Shown here in pieces: positions 35,158 to 42,655 of a stretch of 64,000 nt of DNA (position 1 is the stretch's first letter; every line of letters starts with the position of its first letter). The stretch spans positions 160,615 to 224,614 of the forward strand of contig FR897046.1 in assembly GCA_000437235.1 (NCBI GenBank), read 5' to 3'. Both the position numbers and the translations under genes were made by a program. The notes below the pieces were generated by a model, which had not been told where the DNA came from, did not search any database, and saw nothing but the letters and a program-made list of their open reading frames with translations. Source of the DNA: Coprobacillus sp. CAG:826 (GTDB lineage Bacteria > Bacillota_I > Bacilli_A > RFN20 > CAG-826).

Positions 35158-36179
35158 TACTCATCACCATAACCTTTCGGATTCTTTTTTTGCCAATTCC
35201 AAGAGTCTCTGCATGCATCTAAAACAGTTAATTCTGCTTTCCAATGAAGTTCTTTATTAGCCTTTGAACAATCAGCGTAGCATGCATCAATATCACCAGG
35301 ACGACGGGCGACAATTTGATAAGGAATATGGATATCATTCGCTTTTTCAAAGTCATGTACCATTTCTAAAACGCTGACACCTTTTCCGGTACCTAAGTTA
35401 TAAATGAGTAATCCTGGATTTTCTTCCATTTTCTTTAAAGCGGCGATATGGCCTTTCGCTAAATCGACGACATGGATGTAATCTCTAACTCCCGTTCCAT
35501 CAGCGGTTTTATAGTCATTACCAAATACTTTTAATTCTTTTAATTTTCCAATGGCCACTTGCGTAATATATGGCATTAAATTATTAGGAATTCCATTAGG
35601 ATCTTCTCCCATTAATCCCGTTGGATGAGCACCAATTGGGTTAAAGTAACGAAGAAGGGTTACGTTGAGTTCTGGATGAACTTTTTGTACATCTTGTAAA
35701 ATTTCTTCAATCATTAATTTCGTTCTACCATAAGGATTGGTGACGCCACCAACTGGGCAATCTTCATCGATTGGAATACGTTTTGGACTTCCGTATACCG
35801 TGGCAGAAGATGAGAATACGAAATGATTGACATGATATTTCAACATCATTTCTAAAAGATTTAATGTCGAATTTAAGTTGTTATCATAATACTTTAAAGG
35901 AAGAAGTACGCTTTCACCAACAGCTTTAAAGCCTGCAAAGTGAATGACCGCATCAATCTTCTCTTTTTTAAATATTTCTTCAAAGGCGACTTTATCGAGT
36001 AATGAAACGCGATAGAAGATGGGACGCTTTCCGGTAATCGTCTCAATTCGGTTGATAACTTCTTCTTTGGAATTGCTTAAATCATCCACAATAATTGGCT
36101 CATAGCCTGCATTAAGAAGTTCTACGACGGTGTGACTTCCGATATAACCTGCTCCACCAGTAACTAAAATTCTTTTCAT
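35157..36179 (-). CDS. galE: UDP-glucose 4-epimerase
   Basis: Interconverts UDP-galactose and UDP-glucose with bound NAD. Rossmann start MKRILVTGGAGYIGSHTVVELL, catalytic Ser/Thr in FSSSATVYG, YxxxK as NPYGRTKLMIE, and the substrate region RYFNPIGAHPTG. 340 aa, normal. AAGGGAG precedes the ATG. It is 19 bases after galT and overlaps galK by one base. Confidence 0.97.
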   Translation of the reverse strand: MKRILVTGGAGYIGSHTVVELLNAGYEPIIVDDLSNSKEEVINRIETITGKRPIFYRVSLLDKVAFEEIFKKEKIDAVIHFAGFKAVGESVLLPLKYYDNNLNSTLNLLEMMLKYHVNHFVFSSSATVYGSPKRIPIDEDCPVGGVTNPYGRTKLMIEEILQDVQKVHPELNVTLLRYFNPIGAHPTGLMGEDPNGIPNNLMPYITQVAIGKLKELKVFGNDYKTADGTGVRDYIHVVDLAKGHIAALKKMEENPGLLIYNLGTGKGVSVLEMVHDFEKANDIHIPYQIVARRPGDIDACYADCSKANKELHWKAELTVLDACRDSWNWQKKNPKGYGDE

Positions 36180-36198
36180 TTTGATTTGTCTCCCTTTC

Positions 36199-37722
36199 TT
36201 ATAAATCTAATTTTTTAGCAAAGGACATGAAATGTTCATTGCCTTTTTCATCTTGTTTAAATACTGCAACATTACCTAAGATATGCATACATACCGTAGA
36301 GATTTCATTACGAATATATTGAATGGCTTCTTCCTCTATTAATGTATGGTCTAGTTGCTTACGTAATCTAACAATAAAATCGCGATGAATCTTTAAGTCT
36401 TCGTGTTCTTTAAAATATTCATCTACATCCATAGATACATCATTTAAAAGAACCGCTAATTCTTTGGTTTGTCTTTCTAAACGTGCGGGTAAAATGAACA
36501 TACCCATAGCTTCAATTAAGCCAATACCTTCACTTTTAATGTTATGGTATTCAGGATGGGCATGGAAAATGCCATCGGGATAAGTTTCATTTGTACGATT
36601 ATTTCTTAAAATGAGGTATAAAACATAATTGTCATCTACTTTACGGGCAATTGGAGTCGTGGTATTGTGTTGTGCACCATTAGAATGAGGAATAATATCA
36701 ATTTCTTCATCTTGATAATCTCTCCAAACTGCTAAAATGTGTTCTGTAGCATCTAATAATTCTTCTTTATTTTTTGAAGTTAATCGAAGCGTTGACGCAT
36801 ACCAGTCTAAATATTCAATCTTTGTATGTTTATACTTTTTATTTTCGAGTTCAATAATTGGATGTGAGAACATCATCGGCATGAGGTGACTTCCGCCTTG
36901 GAAGTGTTCGTGATTCAAAATAGAGCCGCCTACAATAGGAAGTTCAGAATTAGAACCCACAAAGAAGCAAGGGAAACGATCGACAAACGCTAATAAATTT
37001 GCGTAGATTCTTCTTCCCATTTGCATAGGTTCATGATGTCCACAAATAACGATGCAGTGCTCATAATAATAAACGTAAGGTGAATATTGTAAGAACCAGT
37101 GTTCATCATTTAATGAAACAGGAATCATACGAATATTTTGTCGCGCAGGGTGATCATCTCTACCCGCATAGCCTAAATTTTCTAAGCATAATAAGCATTT
37201 AGGATAAGAGACATCTTTCTTTCCAACTAATTTAGCAATATCTGAGTTCTTCTTTTCTGGTTTAGAAAGATTAATTGTAATTTCTAAATAATTGGTGGGA
37301 AATTCTGCTTTCCAATATAGATTACGATCCACTGCGGTTTTTTGAATATAGTTGTTATAAATCTCTAACTGATACAAATAATCTAATGCGGTTTGAGGAT
37401 TTTCTTGTTCTAAAGTAGTAAAGTGAGAAATTACGTCATTGGGCATAGGAGTAATCATTCCCATTACTTTTACGAGTAAGCGCTCAATTTCTTTATCATT
37501 ATACGTGGTGTTCTCTTTTAAATAAGTTCTTAGTTCCTCTAATAACACATCCGGAACTTGAAGATTTTCGATTGCTTTTTCGTCAATTGAAGTATTCTCC
37601 ATGCTCGTAAGATGAAAGAGGTCTAATAATTGATTCTGTACATAAATGGAATCAAATTCTTGTAAGCCCAACTTTACTTTTGCGTAGTAAAGAAGCTTTT
37701 GAATAATATGATGCAGTTCCAT
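36199..37722 (-). CDS. galT: UDP-glucose-hexose-1-phosphate uridylyltransferase, Bacillota (type II) form
   Basis: Transfers UMP from UDP-glucose to galactose-1-phosphate. The 507-aa length and start MELHHIIQKLLYYAK are those of the long Gram-positive GalT. Conserved blocks: YSPYVYYYEHCIVICGHHEPM, GGSILNHEHFQGG, and PHSNGAQHNTTTPIARK. NHEHFQGG is the His-x-His-type nucleophile region. The GGAGGAT overlapping the ATG at 37737 serves the ATG at 37722. Its own promoter (37743-37771 region) and the terminator before it separate it from galM. Confidence 0.95.
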   Translation of the reverse strand: MELHHIIQKLLYYAKVKLGLQEFDSIYVQNQLLDLFHLTSMENTSIDEKAIENLQVPDVLLEELRTYLKENTTYNDKEIERLLVKVMGMITPMPNDVISHFTTLEQENPQTALDYLYQLEIYNNYIQKTAVDRNLYWKAEFPTNYLEITINLSKPEKKNSDIAKLVGKKDVSYPKCLLCLENLGYAGRDDHPARQNIRMIPVSLNDEHWFLQYSPYVYYYEHCIVICGHHEPMQMGRRIYANLLAFVDRFPCFFVGSNSELPIVGGSILNHEHFQGGSHLMPMMFSHPIIELENKKYKHTKIEYLDWYASTLRLTSKNKEELLDATEHILAVWRDYQDEEIDIIPHSNGAQHNTTTPIARKVDDNYVLYLILRNNRTNETYPDGIFHAHPEYHNIKSEGIGLIEAMGMFILPARLERQTKELAVLLNDVSMDVDEYFKEHEDLKIHRDFIVRLRKQLDHTLIEEEAIQYIRNEISTVCMHILGNVAVFKQDEKGNEHFMSFAKKLDL

Positions 37723-37742
37723 ATTGAAATCCTCCATAATTA

Positions 37743-37771
37743 TTATAACTGAAATTTTTTAGAAAAGTAAT
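37743..37771 (-). promoter_or_regulatory. Candidate promoter of galT-galE-galK
   Basis: Minus strand TTACTT, about 17 bases, then TATAAT, ending just upstream of the galT ribosome-binding site. It would give a leader of only about 15 bases. The -35 is a weak match. Confidence 0.5.
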
Positions 37772-37782
37772 AAACTTTATGA

Positions 37783-37810
37783 AAAAAGCCCTTACATAAG
37801 TGGGCTTTTT
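37783..37810 (-). terminator. Terminator between galM and galT
   Basis: AAAAAGCCC pairs with GGGCTTTTT, with an inner CTTA/TAAG pair, and T-runs on both strands. galM is therefore mostly a separate transcript. Confidence 0.8.
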
Positions 37811-37843
37811 CCATATAAGCCCTTATCAAATTTGATATGAGCG

Positions 37844-38821
37844 TTATTTAACTTCTAAGACGTAACGAATCCACATTGTTTGGGTTTCAAACGCTTTAAT
37901 GCGCATGGATTCCAAAGGATTCTTTTTAAATTCTACCGCTAAAGAAGTATAAGGAACATTTTGTTTTCCGGTTGTTAAAAGAATATCTTCTGCTTCATTT
38001 TCATCATATAAATGAACCATTGGTGCATTGGAATAAATGTACATGGTTCTTGTTTGCTCTGGATTTGAAAGTGTGAAAGCAGGGCCTATGTAATCTTTTT
38101 CTAACACCCAGTCATGGTCATATTCAAATGGAATTTTTCCCTTTTGTCCAAGGGTACGTTTTTGTCTAAAATCAAAATATGGTGTAACTTTTTCTGCGCC
38201 AAGAATAATCTTTTCATGATCAATTGGTAAATAAATGGAAGAAGGAATGGTGACAAAATGGTCTGCCATTTTTGCTTCACCACCATCCATCATGAAATAA
38301 GGGTGGCTAGTAATATTCACCAAAGTATCTTGATCACAAGTTACCGCATAAATAGAAGTAAATTCTAATTGATCATCTAAAACGGTATAGGTGGCTGTGA
38401 TTTTCATATTTCCATTAAAGCCGCCTTCTCCATCTTTTGAATAATAAGTAAAGGTAATGATGGCTTTATCTTCTTCCTCTTTTACTTCGTATTGGAAATT
38501 TTTAAAGGCAAAACCTTCTTTACCGCCATGTAAACAGTTGGCGTTTTCATTAACACCAACTTTATAAATTTTTCCATCTAGTTCATATTCAGCATTTTTT
38601 AAACGGCCACAAACACGGCCTACGGTTTTACCATAATAACGAGTGGTCGTTAGAAATGTATTACGATCTAATGGTGAAAGCGTCATTGGTTTTTCATAAA
38701 ACCATTCGTAAATAGAGCCGCCAAAAGAACATAAGGTTAAGCGCATTCCTAAGCGGTTTGTGCATGTAATCCATGCAATCTCTTCATTGTTAAGTTTTGT
38801 TTTTTCAATTAAAATCTTCAT
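37844..38821 (-). CDS. galM: Aldose 1-epimerase (mutarotase)
   Basis: Interconverts alpha and beta galactose before GalK. 325 aa. Conserved blocks are TVGRVCGRLKNAEYELDGK, NANCLHGGKEGF (catalytic His), NITSHPYFMMDGG (catalytic His), FDFRQKRTLG and the C-terminal LAVEFKKNP (catalytic Glu region). It completes the Leloir pathway with galT, galE and galK. The ribosome-binding site is weak (AGGCGAT). Confidence 0.93.
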   Translation of the reverse strand: MKILIEKTKLNNEEIAWITCTNRLGMRLTLCSFGGSIYEWFYEKPMTLSPLDRNTFLTTTRYYGKTVGRVCGRLKNAEYELDGKIYKVGVNENANCLHGGKEGFAFKNFQYEVKEEEDKAIITFTYYSKDGEGGFNGNMKITATYTVLDDQLEFTSIYAVTCDQDTLVNITSHPYFMMDGGEAKMADHFVTIPSSIYLPIDHEKIILGAEKVTPYFDFRQKRTLGQKGKIPFEYDHDWVLEKDYIGPAFTLSNPEQTRTMYIYSNAPMVHLYDENEAEDILLTTGKQNVPYTSLAVEFKKNPLESMRIKAFETQTMWIRYVLEVK

Positions 38822-38839
38822 AATTCATCGCCTGTTTTA

Positions 38840-38868
38840 ATTTTATCAAAATTTGTAGAACAATACAA
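38840..38868 (-). promoter_or_regulatory. Promoter of galM
   Basis: Minus strand TTGTAT (38868-38863), 17-base spacer, TAAAAT (38845-38840). Confidence 0.65.
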
Positions 38869-38947
38869 AAGCATTTCACGATTTTAGCAATATTATTTTT
38901 AAAGTAATTTTTTTGATACAAAATTTTTTTCTCCCTAAAAAAGAAAA

Positions 38948-38975
38948 AAGCTATGAACGTTTTTTTTCATAGCTT
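38948..38975 (-). terminator. Terminator of the SPFH / ribbon-helix-helix pair
   Basis: AAGCTATGAA pairs with TTCATAGCTT around an 8-base loop, then TTTTTTC on the minus strand. Confidence 0.85.
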
Positions 38976-38983
38976 CCCTCATC

Positions 38984-39172
38984 TTATTCTTTTTTTAAAG
39001 TAGAGGTTTCTTCTTCTAAATGTGTCTTTTTCTTTCTTTTTTTCACGCATTCAGTTAGAAGGTATTCAATTTGTCCGTTAATTGAGCGGAAATCATCTTC
39101 TGCCCACTTCATTATTTCGGCATAAAGTTGATTAGAAAGACGAAGAGGGATTTGCTTTTTCTCTTCATTCAT
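38984..39172 (-). CDS. Arc-like ribbon-helix-helix protein
   Basis: 62 aa. The first 48 residues (IPLRLSNQLYAEIMKWAEDDFRSINGQIEYLLTECVKKRKK) form a ribbon-helix-helix, the DNA-binding fold of Arc/MetJ: a beta strand with PLRLS, then two helices with the SxNxQIE turn. It starts two bases after the SPFH gene stop, without a clear ribosome-binding site, so it is translationally coupled. The same pairing with SPFH proteins occurs in other Bacillota. It may autoregulate the pair. Confidence 0.8.
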   Translation of the reverse strand: MNEEKKQIPLRLSNQLYAEIMKWAEDDFRSINGQIEYLLTECVKKRKKKTHLEEETSTLKKE

Positions 39173-39174
39173 AA

Positions 39175-40185
39175 TTAATAAATGGTTCCTGAATTTACGA
39201 TGGGTTGTGCATCTTTATTTCCGCATAAGACAACAAGTAAATTGGATACCATTTGGGCTTTTCTTTCTTCATCTAAAGTAACAACATTATTTTCACTTAA
39301 TCTATCTAAAGCCATTTCAACCATACCCACTGCCCCGTCAACAATCATTTTACGGGCATCAATAATCGCAGATGCTTGTTGTCTTTGTAACATTACCGCT
39401 GCGATTTCAGTAGCGTAAGCTAAATACGTGATTCTTGCTTCAATAATTTCAATACCCGCTTCTTTTACGCGTTCTTGAATTTCATTACGAATTCGTAAAG
39501 CAACGACATCGCTTGAGCCTCTTAAGCTACCTTCATCGGCTAAGCCATCACCCGTAGTGTCCACATTAGGCGCAACATCATAAGGATAAATACGTACCAC
39601 GTTTCGTAATGCACTATCACATTGTAAGGATAAATATTCCTTGTAGTTATCAACATTGAATACTGCCTTAGCGGTATCCACAATTTTCCAAGTTACAGCA
39701 ATGCCAATCTCTACTGGATTACCTAAACAATCATTAATCTTTTGACGGCTATTATTTAACGTCATAATCTTTAAAGATAAACGCTTATCACTACTAGAAA
39801 AATCAAAGGAAATCGTGCCTCCATTATTTCCCGGTAACGTAGCAGTACCAATGGTATTGACGTCACCACTTTGATTTAATTTGGTTTTGGCAGCAGGGTT
39901 AAAGCTTGAGCAAAACGGATTTACAAAGTAGAAACCATCTCCTTTAATCGTTCCCACATATTTACCAAATAATGTTAAAACTAAAGCTTCTTGTGGCTTT
40001 AAAATTCTTAATCCCAAAAGTGGAAACCAGCCAATACACATATAAACAATAGCAATAATCGTTGGAATCATTTGTTCTTTCGTTCCAAAGTATGCACATG
40101 CTGCAATCGCTACTATATAAAGTGCGAGGGTAATCAAAAGAACAAGCATTCCTCTCTTTTTTGTTGTATAAATTTTTTCTTCCAT
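39175..40185 (-). CDS. SPFH/band-7 membrane protein
   Basis: 336 aa. Two N-terminal membrane helices (about 12-32 and 38-58) are followed by an SPFH domain (ILKPQEALVLTLFGKYVGTIKGDGFYFVNPF, then VEIGIAVTWKIVDTAKAVFNVDNYKEYL, RNEIQERVKEAGIEIIEARI). A helical oligomerisation region (MLQRQQASAIIDARKMIVDGAVGMVE) follows. These proteins build membrane microdomains. AAGGAGA precedes the ATG. The operon partner is the ribbon-helix-helix gene. Confidence 0.9.
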   Translation of the reverse strand: MEEKIYTTKKRGMLVLLITLALYIVAIAACAYFGTKEQMIPTIIAIVYMCIGWFPLLGLRILKPQEALVLTLFGKYVGTIKGDGFYFVNPFCSSFNPAAKTKLNQSGDVNTIGTATLPGNNGGTISFDFSSSDKRLSLKIMTLNNSRQKINDCLGNPVEIGIAVTWKIVDTAKAVFNVDNYKEYLSLQCDSALRNVVRIYPYDVAPNVDTTGDGLADEGSLRGSSDVVALRIRNEIQERVKEAGIEIIEARITYLAYATEIAAVMLQRQQASAIIDARKMIVDGAVGMVEMALDRLSENNVVTLDEERKAQMVSNLLVVLCGNKDAQPIVNSGTIY

Positions 40186-40357
40186 TTTTTCTTTCTCCTT
40201 TTACTTATATCTTAATGATATCATTATGATATCAAAAAATCAAGACATTCAATTTTCAACAAATTCAAAAATTCTGTCGAATAAGTAGACACAATGTGCG
40301 TCTTTTTTTATACGCATGGGAAAAAAATGGTAATATACAAATAGGGAGTGTGATTGT

Positions 40358-40579
40358 ATGCCCAACTTATACAAGAGATTACGTAATCTTCGCGAAGACC
40401 ATGACCTCACACAAAAAGACGTAGCTGAGCATTTAAAATGCAGTCGTACTGCTTATGAAGGATATGAACGAGGTTATAGAAATATTCCAGTAGAACATTT
40501 AATGAAGTTATCTGAACTTTATTCAGTATCAATGGAATATATTGTAGAGATGACAAACGATAAAAAGGGAATCAAATAA
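40358..40579 (+). CDS. Small XRE-family regulator
   Basis: 73 aa, almost entirely one helix-turn-helix (LRNLREDHDLTQKDVAEHLKCSRTAYEGYERGYRNIPVEHLMKLSELYSVS), like phage Cro/CI-type repressors. GGGAGTG precedes the ATG. It is divergent from the SPFH gene and could regulate it. It ends inside its own terminator. Confidence 0.88.
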   Translation: MPNLYKRLRNLREDHDLTQKDVAEHLKCSRTAYEGYERGYRNIPVEHLMKLSELYSVSMEYIVEMTNDKKGIK

Positions 40580-40587
40580 TTCCCTTT
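40564..40587 (+). terminator. Terminator of the small XRE gene
   Basis: AAAGGGAAT pairs with ATTCCCTTT; the stop codon lies in the loop and second arm; TTTTT follows. Confidence 0.85.
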
Positions 40588-40622
40588 TTCTTTTACTTTT
40601 TTCTTCTAATTATATAAAAGAA

Positions 40623-40642
40623 AACGCCTCTTTCGAGACGTT
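40623..40642 (-). terminator. Terminator of the Phe/Gly*/Asp tRNA cluster
   Basis: AACGTCTC, GAAA tetraloop, GAGGCGTT on the minus strand, then TTCTTTT. Confidence 0.8.
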
Positions 40643-40654
40643 CTTTAACAATCA

Positions 40655-40730
40655 TGGTGGTCCAAGCCGGGATTGAACCGGCGACACATGGATTTTCAGT
40701 CCATTGCTCTACCAACTGAGCTACCGGACC
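40655..40730 (-). tRNA. tRNA-Phe(GAA), CCA encoded
   Basis: Full cloverleaf: acceptor GGTCCGG region with GGACC, anticodon loop CTGAAAA (GAA), T-arm GCCGG-TTCAATC-CCGGC, CCA encoded. Last of three in its cluster. Confidence 0.95.
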
Positions 40731-40732
40731 AC

Positions 40733-40772
40733 AACTGGCGGATCTGACGGGAATCGAACCCGCGGTCTTCTC
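40733..40772. repeat. 40-bp perfect direct repeat, copy 1 (in the chimeric tRNA)
   Basis: Identical to 40820-40859. It covers the acceptor 3' strand, T-arm and variable loop of tRNA-Asp plus three flanking bases. The offset between copies is 87 bases. Confidence 0.9.
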
Positions 40773-40818
40773 GTAATTAGCTTGGAAGGCTAATGTTCTA
40801 CCATTGAACTACACCTGC
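40736..40818 (-). pseudogene. Chimeric tRNA: tRNA-Gly(UCC) 5' half joined to tRNA-Asp 3' half
   Basis: The 5' part is a good tRNA-Gly (GCAGGTG acceptor, D-arm, anticodon stem TTAGC/GCTAA with loop CTTCCAA, anticodon TCC). From about 40772 leftward the sequence is identical to the 3' part of the neighbouring tRNA-Asp, including CAGATCC-G-CCA. The acceptor stem GCAGGTG cannot pair with CAGATCC (three of seven mismatched), and the variable region is 13 bases instead of 4-5. It is probably not functional, or reflects a misassembly. Confidence 0.75.
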
Positions 40819-40819
40819 A

Positions 40820-40859
40820 AACTGGCGGATCTGACGGGAATCGAACCCGCGGTCTTCTC
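40820..40859. repeat. 40-bp perfect direct repeat, copy 2 (in tRNA-Asp)
   Basis: The native copy, within a complete tRNA-Asp; see copy 1 at 40733-40772. Confidence 0.9.
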
Positions 40860-40898
40860 CGTGACAGGGAGACATGTTAACCGCTACACCACAGATCC
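40823..40898 (-). tRNA. tRNA-Asp(GUC), CCA encoded
   Basis: Acceptor GGATCTG pairs with CAGATCC, anticodon loop CTGTCAC (GTC), T-arm GCGGG-TTCGATT-CCCGT, CCA encoded. First in its cluster, just after the promoter. Confidence 0.95.
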
Positions 40899-40920
40899 AT
40901 GATGAGTAGTGCGCTCATAT

Positions 40921-40949
40921 ATTATCCATGATTTACCATAAAAATGCAA
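40921..40949 (-). promoter_or_regulatory. Promoter of the Asp/Gly*/Phe tRNA cluster
   Basis: Minus strand TTGCAT (40949-40944), 17-base spacer, GATAAT (40926-40921). Confidence 0.75.
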
Positions 40950-41016
40950 TAGATTTTTTAAGTTTTTTGTTCATCAATTTTTTCTAGTCGCTCTACTCGT
41001 GTAAAATACTATTTTA

Positions 41017-41922
41017 TTAATCGTAAACATTAACGTTTCCCGCGACAATATCGACTGAATAATCTTCACGTGTATATAAATTCGAGAACGCATCTTCTGC
41101 CGCTTCCATAATACGAGAAGAAATTTCATCAAATTTTCTAACTAAAGCGTCTTGTGCACTATCCGCTTCTGCTTGTGAATAGAAATTTTTGGCATTATGT
41201 ACGCTAATATGAACCGTAAATTTAACTTTGGGTGACCAAACACTTACCTCAACTTTGACATCTAACGACATCGTTCTCATGCCAGTAGAACAGGTTTCTC
41301 CCCCAGAAAATCTTGAAGCCACTTTACGCATGGCGCGGTCTACATCTCCTTGTGTGCTATAGCGAACGGATGGGGATGAAGATGAGGAAGAAGAACTATA
41401 ACTGCTTTGGGAAGTACTTCTTCTTTGAGAGGATGTTGAGGTTCTCTTTCCTTTTCTAGGAGAACCATCCCAATATATAACGTCAATAATCGTCGCAACA
41501 ATCCACAATCCACTTGCTAAAGTTAAGAAATTTTCAAAACTTGGCTTCCATACTAATCCATAAGCGCCCAATATCATAGCAATGGGATATAAAACGCCTA
41601 AAATTCTTGAAAATGTCGTACGATGCAATCCAAAAGCGGCAAAACAATAAATTGCAAATAAAACGATAACCACCCCTGCTACAATGTACGCAATCTTTTG
41701 TGTTTGTTCTGTTGACAAGCCATTTAAGCCCACCCCGATAAGGACGATAACCACACCTGCAGCAGCACCATATTCAAAAAAAGCATAAACGCCATATAGA
41801 ATCGTAATAAATGATATAAGTCCCATTAAAACTCCTACCGCTTCGCCTGCAACTAAGGCAATAAGGCCGAACGATAGCGCTAAAAGCATGTTAATGATTG
41901 TATATAGTATTTTTTCTTTCAT
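41017..41922 (-). CDS. DUF308-like membrane protein with a Ser-rich linker and a soluble C-terminal domain
   Basis: 301 aa. Six hydrophobic helices in the first 150 residues, arranged as short Gly-rich pairs (LMGLISFITILYGVYAFFEYG, VVIVLIGVGL), resemble DUF308/HdeD-type proteins. A Ser/Arg linker (about 165-190, with a run of eight Ser) leads to a 110-aa domain ending SVDIVAGNVNVYD, predicted alpha/beta. GGAGG 8 bases before ATG 41922 fixes the start. It has no operon partner. Function unknown. Confidence 0.65.
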   Translation of the reverse strand: MKEKILYTIINMLLALSFGLIALVAGEAVGVLMGLISFITILYGVYAFFEYGAAAGVVIVLIGVGLNGLSTEQTQKIAYIVAGVVIVLFAIYCFAAFGLHRTTFSRILGVLYPIAMILGAYGLVWKPSFENFLTLASGLWIVATIIDVIYWDGSPRKGKRTSTSSQRRSTSQSSYSSSSSSSSPSVRYSTQGDVDRAMRKVASRFSGGETCSTGMRTMSLDVKVEVSVWSPKVKFTVHISVHNAKNFYSQAEADSAQDALVRKFDEISSRIMEAAEDAFSNLYTREDYSVDIVAGNVNVYD

Positions 41923-42013
41923 AAAAAAAGCCTCCAAATCATAAACAACTATACATTTTCAAAAAGAAAATGTCAATTTTTGCGTCATGGTTGAAGGCGA
42001 TTTTTTATAATTT

Positions 42014-42550
42014 TTAAATATTCGTCGCTTTAATTTCAAAATAAGCTTGAGGATGCTTACATACTGGGCAAATTTGTGGAGCTTCTTTTCCTACATGAAT
42101 ATGTCCACAGTTACGGCATTTCCAAATGACAATACCATTCTTTTCAAAGACTTGACCTTCTTCTAAATTTTTGATTAATTGACGATATCGTTCTTCGTGT
42201 TCTTTTTCAATTTTTCCGACACCTTCAAATAGAATCGCTAATTCTTCAAAGCCTTCTTCACGAGCTTCTTTGGCCATTCTTGCATACATGTCGGTCCATT
42301 CGAAGTTTTCCCCATTTGCCGCATCTAATAAATTTTCTAATGTGGATGGCATACCATCGTGTAAAGCTTTAAACCAAAGTTTTGCATGCTCTTTTTCATT
42401 ATCGGCTGTTTCTAAAAACAAACTAGCAATTTGCTCATATCCCTCTTTTTTAGCTTTTGAAGCATAGAAGGTATATTTGTTTCTTGCCATTGATTCGCCT
42501 GCAAATGCTTCTAATAAATTCTTTTCAGTTCTTGATCCTTTAAGTTTCAT
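42014..42550 (-). CDS. rbr: Rubrerythrin
   Basis: Non-haem iron peroxidase that removes hydrogen peroxide in anaerobes. The N-terminal four-helix di-iron domain has E-x-x-x-x-Y and E-x-x-H motifs (AFAGESMARNKY, ADNEKEHAKLW, GVGKIEKEHEERY). The C-terminal rubredoxin domain has CRNCGHIHVGKEAPQICPVC (two CxxC). 178 aa, the usual 180-190. AAGGAGA precedes the ATG. Single gene. Confidence 0.97.
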   Translation of the reverse strand: MKLKGSRTEKNLLEAFAGESMARNKYTFYASKAKKEGYEQIASLFLETADNEKEHAKLWFKALHDGMPSTLENLLDAANGENFEWTDMYARMAKEAREEGFEELAILFEGVGKIEKEHEERYRQLIKNLEEGQVFEKNGIVIWKCRNCGHIHVGKEAPQICPVCKHPQAYFEIKATNI

Positions 42551-42655
42551 GATGATTCTCCTTTTTCCTTTATAATATTATTATAGGCTATTTTGATGTT
42601 CATTCAAAGATGAACGAAAAAATAAACTAAATTCTTATTTTTCAAATCTAAATAT

